Of a DNA stretch of 64,000 nt, positions 60,236 through 64,000 are shown one piece after another. The notes under the pieces are model-generated. The model saw only the letters and a program-made list of their open reading frames with translations, had not been told where the DNA came from and did not search any database. Position 1 is the stretch's first letter. Each line of letters begins with the position of its first letter. The position numbers were made by a program, and so were the translations under genes. Location: assembly GCF_014192225.1 (NCBI RefSeq), contig NZ_JACHXS010000007.1:1-64000 (forward strand), given 5' to 3'. Source of the DNA: Pseudoduganella umbonata. GTDB lineage: Bacteria > Pseudomonadota > Gammaproteobacteria > Burkholderiales > Burkholderiaceae_D.

Positions 60236-60380
60236 AACCGGTGGCATGAACCGGTGACAGGCTCCAGTCAAAACCGGTGACAGGCTCCAGTTATCCGGAA
60301 ATATTCCTGGAAAACCGGTGTCTGTCACCGGTTTTCGGGAAATATTGCAGATCAATAGGAGCCTGTCACCGGTTTTCGGG
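60236..60380. repeat. Palindromic intergenic repeat, family B (copy 2)
   Basis: Modules in order: ACCGGTGGCATG, ACCGGTGACAGGCTCCAGT (60251-60269), AAAACCGGTGACAGGCTCCAG (60271 on), core TCCGGAAATATTCCTGGA (about 60295-60311), then hairpin AAAACCGGTG (60311-60320), TCTGT, CACCGGTTTT (60326-60335), a second core CGGGAAATATTG, and GGAGCCTGTCACCGGTTTT at 60358-60376. The hairpin loop is the complement of that in copy 1, so the element is in the opposite orientation. It lies between pilQ and aroKB. Confidence 0.88.
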
Positions 60381-60449
60381 GGCCATGCCGCGGCCGCCAT
60401 GCTTGCCACTCGGATTACAATGGTGCGATACGCACTAATCTGATCCGCG

Positions 60450-62096
60450 ATGCAAAATGTATTTTTGGTAGGACTGATGGGGGCCGGCAAGACGACGATC
60501 GGCCGCCTGCTCGCCCGCAAACTGGGGATGCGCTTCGTCGATTCCGATCACGAGATCGAGGAGCGCACCGGCGCCACGATCCCGTGGATCTTCGAGATCG
60601 AGGGGGAAGCCAGCTTCCGCCGCCGCGAGGCGGAAGTGATCCGCGACCTGTGCGGCCAGCAGGGCATCGTGCTGGCCACCGGCGGCGGCGCCATCCTGAA
60701 TCCCGAATCGCGCGCACTGCTGCAGGAACACGGCACCGTGATCTACCTGCGCGCCAGCATCAGCAGCATCCTCGCCCGCACCGGCCACGACAAGAACAGG
60801 CCGCTGCTGCAGACCGCCGATCCACGCCGGAAACTCGAGGAATTGCTGGCCCAGCGCGACCCGCTGTACACCGCGATGGCGCGCCTCGTCGTCGATACGG
60901 GCCGGCCTAACGTACAATCGATGGTGCAGATCATCATCAACCAGCTCGACGCCCTGGCGTGCCAGGACGCTCCGAACTGTATTACGCGGGCACAGTCTTC
61001 CATGAACGAACAGACCAATATCCTCCTGAACGTCGACCTCGGCGAGCGCAGCTACCCGATCTCGATCGGCCCGGCCGTGCTCGACGATGCGGCCCTGCTG
61101 GCGCGCCACGTGAGCGGCCGGAAGGTGGCAATCGTCACCAACACGACCGTTGCGCCGCTGTACCTGGAGCGCCTGGCCGCGCCGCTGGCGGCGGCCGGCA
61201 AGGACGTGATTCCCGTGGTGCTGGAAGACGGCGAGGAATACAAGAACTGGTCCAGCCTGATGCAGATCTTCGATACGCTGCTGGCCCACAAGTGCGACCG
61301 CAAGACCACGCTGGTCGCGCTGGGCGGCGGCGTCATCGGCGACCTGACGGGCTATGCGGCCGCCTCGTACATGCGCGGCGTCGACTTCATCCAGGTGCCC
61401 ACCACGCTGCTGTCGCAGGTCGATTCCTCGGTCGGCGGCAAGACCGGCATCAACCACCCGCTCGGCAAGAACATGATCGGCGCGTTCTACCAGCCGAAGG
61501 TGGTGCTGGCCGACACCTCCACGCTGGAAACGCTGCCGCAGCGCGAGCTGGCCGCCGGCCTGGCCGAAGTGATCAAGTACGGCCCGATCATCGACGAGCC
61601 GTTCTTCGACTGGATCGAGGCCAATATCGAGAAGCTGGTGGCCCGCGACCGCACCGCCCTGGCGTACGCGATTGCCCGCTCGTGCGAAATCAAGGCCGAC
61701 GTGGTGCGGCAGGACGAGCGCGAAGGCGGCCTGCGCGCGATCCTCAATTTCGGCCACACCTTCGGCCACGCAATCGAGGCCGGCATGGGCTACGGCGCCT
61801 GGCTGCACGGCGAAGCCGTCGGCTGCGGCATGGTGATGGCGGCCGACCTGTCGCACCGGCTGGGCTACATCGATGCCGCCACGCTGGAGCGCATCCGCAG
61901 CGTCGTCGCCGCGGCCGGCCTGCCGGTCAAGGCGCCGGACCTGGGCATCGGCCGCTGGCTGGAGCTGATGGAAGTCGACAAGAAGAACGAGGGCGGCGAC
62001 ATCAAGTTCATCCTCATCAAACCGCTGGGCACGGCCATCGTGACGACGGCGCCGCACGAGGCGCTGCTGGCCACCCTCGCGGCCTGCGTGGAGTAA
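60450..62096 (+). CDS. aroKB: Fused shikimate kinase / 3-dehydroquinate synthase (AroK-AroB)
   Basis: One frame of 548 codons covers two enzymes of the shikimate pathway. Residues 1-175 are shikimate kinase: P-loop GLMGAGKTT (8-16), DSDHEIEERTG, RRREAEVI, ATGGGAIL and the RNRPLL-like KNRPLLQ lid. Residues from about 185 are 3-dehydroquinate synthase: LEDGEEYKNW, ALGGGVIGDLTGYAAA, TTLLSQVDSSVGGKTGIN, NMIGAFYQPKVVLAD and FGHTFGHAIE with metal-ligand histidines. In most proteobacteria these are two adjacent genes; here no stop intervenes and the internal ATG at 61002 has no ribosome binding site, so a bifunctional protein is likely. Confidence 0.92.
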   Translation: MQNVFLVGLMGAGKTTIGRLLARKLGMRFVDSDHEIEERTGATIPWIFEIEGEASFRRREAEVIRDLCGQQGIVLATGGGAILNPESRALLQEHGTVIYLRASISSILARTGHDKNRPLLQTADPRRKLEELLAQRDPLYTAMARLVVDTGRPNVQSMVQIIINQLDALACQDAPNCITRAQSSMNEQTNILLNVDLGERSYPISIGPAVLDDAALLARHVSGRKVAIVTNTTVAPLYLERLAAPLAAAGKDVIPVVLEDGEEYKNWSSLMQIFDTLLAHKCDRKTTLVALGGGVIGDLTGYAAASYMRGVDFIQVPTTLLSQVDSSVGGKTGINHPLGKNMIGAFYQPKVVLADTSTLETLPQRELAAGLAEVIKYGPIIDEPFFDWIEANIEKLVARDRTALAYAIARSCEIKADVVRQDEREGGLRAILNFGHTFGHAIEAGMGYGAWLHGEAVGCGMVMAADLSHRLGYIDAATLERIRSVVAAAGLPVKAPDLGIGRWLELMEVDKKNEGGDIKFILIKPLGTAIVTTAPHEALLATLAACVE

Positions 62097-62099
62097 GCC

Positions 62100-63230
62100 A
62101 TGGAAGAAGCGCTCGCTCCCTACGCCGCACATTCGGACAAGGGGCGCGGGCGCCGCTATGCCGAAACCGCGCACGCCTCGCGCAGCCAGTTCCAGCGCGA
62201 CCGCGACCGCATCATCCACTGCACGGCGTTCCGCCGCCTCGAATACAAGACGCAGGTGTTCCTGAACCACGAGGGCGACCTGTTCCGCACGCGGCTCACG
62301 CACAGCCTGGAAGTGGCGCAGGTCGGCCGTTCGCTGGCGCGCAACCTGCGGCTGAACGAAGACCTGGTGGAAGCGATCGCGCTGGCGCACGACCTGGGCC
62401 ACACGCCGTTCGGCCACGTCGGGCAGGATGTGCTGAACGACTGCATGAAGGAGCACGGCGGCTTTGAGCACAACCTGCAGAGCCTGCGCGTGGTCGACCA
62501 CCTCGAGGAGCAGTACGGCGCCTTCGACGGGCTGAACCTGATGTTCGAGACGCGCGAGGGCATCCTCAAGCACTGCTCCGTCAACAACGCGCGGCAGCTC
62601 GGCGACGTGGCGCAGCGCTTCCTCGACAGGACACAACCGTCGCTGGAAGCGCAGCTGACGAACCTGGCCGACGAGATCGCCTACAACAGCCACGACATCG
62701 ACGACGGCCTGCGCTCCGGCCTGATCACGATCGCGCAACTGGAGCAGGTGGATTTCTTTGCCCGGCTGTGGCGCGAGGTGCAGGACAAGTACCCGGGCCT
62801 GACGGGCCGCCGGGCCATCTACGAAACGCTGCGCCGGCTGATCACGGCGCTGGCGGACGACCTGATCGCCACGTCGCAGCAGCGCATCGCCGAGGCGAAC
62901 CCGCAGAGCATCGACGACGTGCGCGCTGCGCCGCCGCTGATCCGTTTTTCCGACCCGATGCGCCAGGATGCGACGGAGCTGAAACGCTTCCTGCGCGAGA
63001 ACTTGTACCGCCACTACAAGGTGAACCGGATGCGGCTGAAGGCCAGCCGCATGGTGCGCGAACTGTACGATGCGTTTACGGCCGATCCGCAGTTGCTGCC
63101 GCCGGATTACCGGGAACCGTCCGGCGACGCCACGAAACAGGCGCGGCGCATCGCCGACTACATCGCCGGCATGACGGACCGCTATGCGATCCATGTGCAC
63201 CGGAAGCTGTATTCGCTGGAGGAACTCTGA
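62100..63230 (+). CDS. dgt: Deoxyguanosinetriphosphate triphosphohydrolase-like protein
   Basis: HD-domain protein of 376 aa. Metal-ligand histidine His68 in TRLTHSLEVAQ and the HD pair His97-Asp98 in IALAHDLGHTPFGH; a further aspartate in ADEIAYNSHDIDDGL. The start RSQFQRDRDRIIHCTAFRRL and YKTQVFLNHEGD are typical of the Dgt family that hydrolyses dNTPs to the nucleoside and triphosphate. The start is 3 bases after the aroKB stop, suggesting one transcript. Confidence 0.93.
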   Translation: MEEALAPYAAHSDKGRGRRYAETAHASRSQFQRDRDRIIHCTAFRRLEYKTQVFLNHEGDLFRTRLTHSLEVAQVGRSLARNLRLNEDLVEAIALAHDLGHTPFGHVGQDVLNDCMKEHGGFEHNLQSLRVVDHLEEQYGAFDGLNLMFETREGILKHCSVNNARQLGDVAQRFLDRTQPSLEAQLTNLADEIAYNSHDIDDGLRSGLITIAQLEQVDFFARLWREVQDKYPGLTGRRAIYETLRRLITALADDLIATSQQRIAEANPQSIDDVRAAPPLIRFSDPMRQDATELKRFLRENLYRHYKVNRMRLKASRMVRELYDAFTADPQLLPPDYREPSGDATKQARRIADYIAGMTDRYAIHVHRKLYSLEEL

Positions 63231-63245
63231 CCCGGCAGCGCCCCG

Positions 63246-64000
63246 TCAGAACATCCGTGCCTGCGCGTTCGCGCCCAGCAGCTCGACCAGCAGTTTCTTG
63301 ACCGGCGCCGGCAGCGCCGCGTCCGCCACTCTTGCCGTGTCGAGCCACACGTAGCGGCCATCCGCCGCCAGCGGCGCACGCTGCGCCAGCGTGACCAGCA
63401 TCGGCACGATCTGCAACCGGTAATGCGTAAACACGTGCGTGACCGTGTTCAGGCGCTCCCGCGATTCGACCGTGCCGAACGGCAGCAGCGCCTGCGCCAC
63501 CGCGTCATCGTCGACCTGCGGATGGGCGTCATCGTCCGCCGCGACATGGCCGTCGACCTCGGGCAGCGACAGCAGGCCGCCCCAGATGCCGGCGCCGGGC
63601 CGCTGTTCCAGCAGCACGTGGCCATCGTGCACGGCAAGCAGCATGACCGTGTGTTTTTCCGGCGTCGCCTTCTTCGGCTTGCGCACCGGCAGCTCCCTGG
63701 TGCGCCCGGTGGCGAAGGCCACGCAGCGCGGCTGCATCGGGCAACGCGCGCAATCCGGGCTGCTGCGCGTGCACAGCGTGGCGCCCATGTCCATCAGGCC
63801 CTGCGTGTACGATTCGATGCCCTGCTCGGGCAGCAGCGCCTCGGCGCGGCGCCACATGGCTTCTTCCGTCCTGCGTTCGCCGGGGAAGGTGTCGATGCCG
63901 AACACTCGGGCAAACACCCGCTTGACGTTGCCGTCCATGATCGCGGCGCGCGCGCCGCCGGAGAACGCGGCGATCGCAGCGGCCGTCGAACGGCCGATGC
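63246..64000 (-). CDS. mutY: Adenine DNA glycosylase MutY, C-terminal part (5' end beyond window)
   Basis: The last roughly 250 codons of MutY, which removes adenine opposite 8-oxoguanine. Visible: the end of the helix-hairpin-helix (IGRSTAAAIAAFSGG) and the catalytic-aspartate region with MDGNVKRV. Then QGLMDMGATLC and the iron-sulfur cluster spaced C-x6-C-x2-C-x5-C (CTRSSPDCARCPMQPRC), followed by a NUDIX-like C-terminal domain (LLEQRPGAGIWGGLLSLPE) that recognises 8-oxoguanine. It is convergent with dgt across 15 bases. Confidence 0.95.
   Translation of the reverse strand, partial: IGRSTAAAIAAFSGGARAAIMDGNVKRVFARVFGIDTFPGERRTEEAMWRRAEALLPEQGIESYTQGLMDMGATLCTRSSPDCARCPMQPRCVAFATGRTRELPVRKPKKATPEKHTVMLLAVHDGHVLLEQRPGAGIWGGLLSLPEVDGHVAADDDAHPQVDDDAVAQALLPFGTVESRERLNTVTHVFTHYRLQIVPMLVTLAQRAPLAADGRYVWLDTARVADAALPAPVKKLLVELLGANAQARMF

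Noticed and set aside
58031..60280. A second plus-strand frame of 749 codons inside pilQ
   Set aside because: Arg/Gly/Pro-rich frame-shifted shadow of pilQ; no domain, no ribosome binding site.
48479..60380. The palindromic repeats as a CRISPR array or IS ends
   Set aside because: They are dispersed single clusters without regular spacers, and no cas gene, transposase or target-site duplication is nearby.
61002..62096. aroB as a separate gene starting at 61002
   Set aside because: No stop separates it from aroK and no ribosome binding site precedes the ATG; a fusion is the simpler reading, though not proven.

Overview
This window is a 64 kb chromosomal piece of a GC-rich betaproteobacterium. 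It most resembles Oxalobacteraceae of the Massilia/Pseudoduganella/Janthinobacterium group. The pointers are the ribosomal protein sequences and order, two PEP-CTERM proteins, the yihA-hemB / cytochrome c4 / system II ccs block, msrPQ, lptM-lysA / cyaY, and mrcA / pilMNOPQ / aroK-aroB / dgt / mutY. The genus is an inference from memory of gene order and protein similarity, not from a search.

Layout. (1) 1-600: end of tuf, then rpsJ, the first gene of the S10 ribosomal operon. (2) 600-9000: an 8.4 kb accessory block between rpsJ and rplC, genes that are normally contiguous. It holds two PEP-CTERM surface proteins and the wreck of a type VI secretion (T6SS) locus: intact tssK, the first codons of tssF joined to the tail of a vgrG, a Tle3-type lipase effector, and its Tla3-type adapter, whose frame runs without a stop into a PEP-CTERM gene. 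(3) 9000-23150: rplC to rpsQ, the spc cluster (rplN to rpmJ, including secY and infA), then rpsM, rpsK, rpsD, rpoA and rplQ, closed by a strong terminator. (4) 23180-26280: an exported alpha/beta hydrolase and dsbD. (5) 26416-33710: a Spy/CpxP-like periplasmic protein divergent from a two-component system and an RND efflux pump, reminiscent of the E. coli Bae/Mdt/Spy group. (6) 33930-40470: a Pro-rich membrane protein of unknown function, two MFS transporter/LysR pairs arranged back to back, and a short-chain dehydrogenase. (7) 40500-48480: hemB and yihA, cytochrome c4, the ResB/CcsA cytochrome c maturation pair, and the methionine sulfoxide repair pair msrP-msrQ. (8) 48600-52250: lysA and lptM, cyaY, and a SulP transporter. 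(9) 52400-64000: mrcA divergent from pilMNOPQ (type IV pilus alignment complex and secretin), an in-frame aroK-aroB fusion, dgt, and the 3' part of mutY.

The most unusual things are the T6SS scar inside the S10 operon; a modular family of palindromic intergenic repeats (at about 33716, 48480, 50550, 52288 and 60236) built on a GGAAA-TTTCC-like core with GGGACGGACCC or ACCGGTGACAG arms; the reading-frame fusions Tla3::PEP-CTERM and AroK::AroB; and paired 16-base operator-like sites in front of the two-component system. No tRNA, rRNA, CRISPR array, IS element, transposase or integrase was seen.
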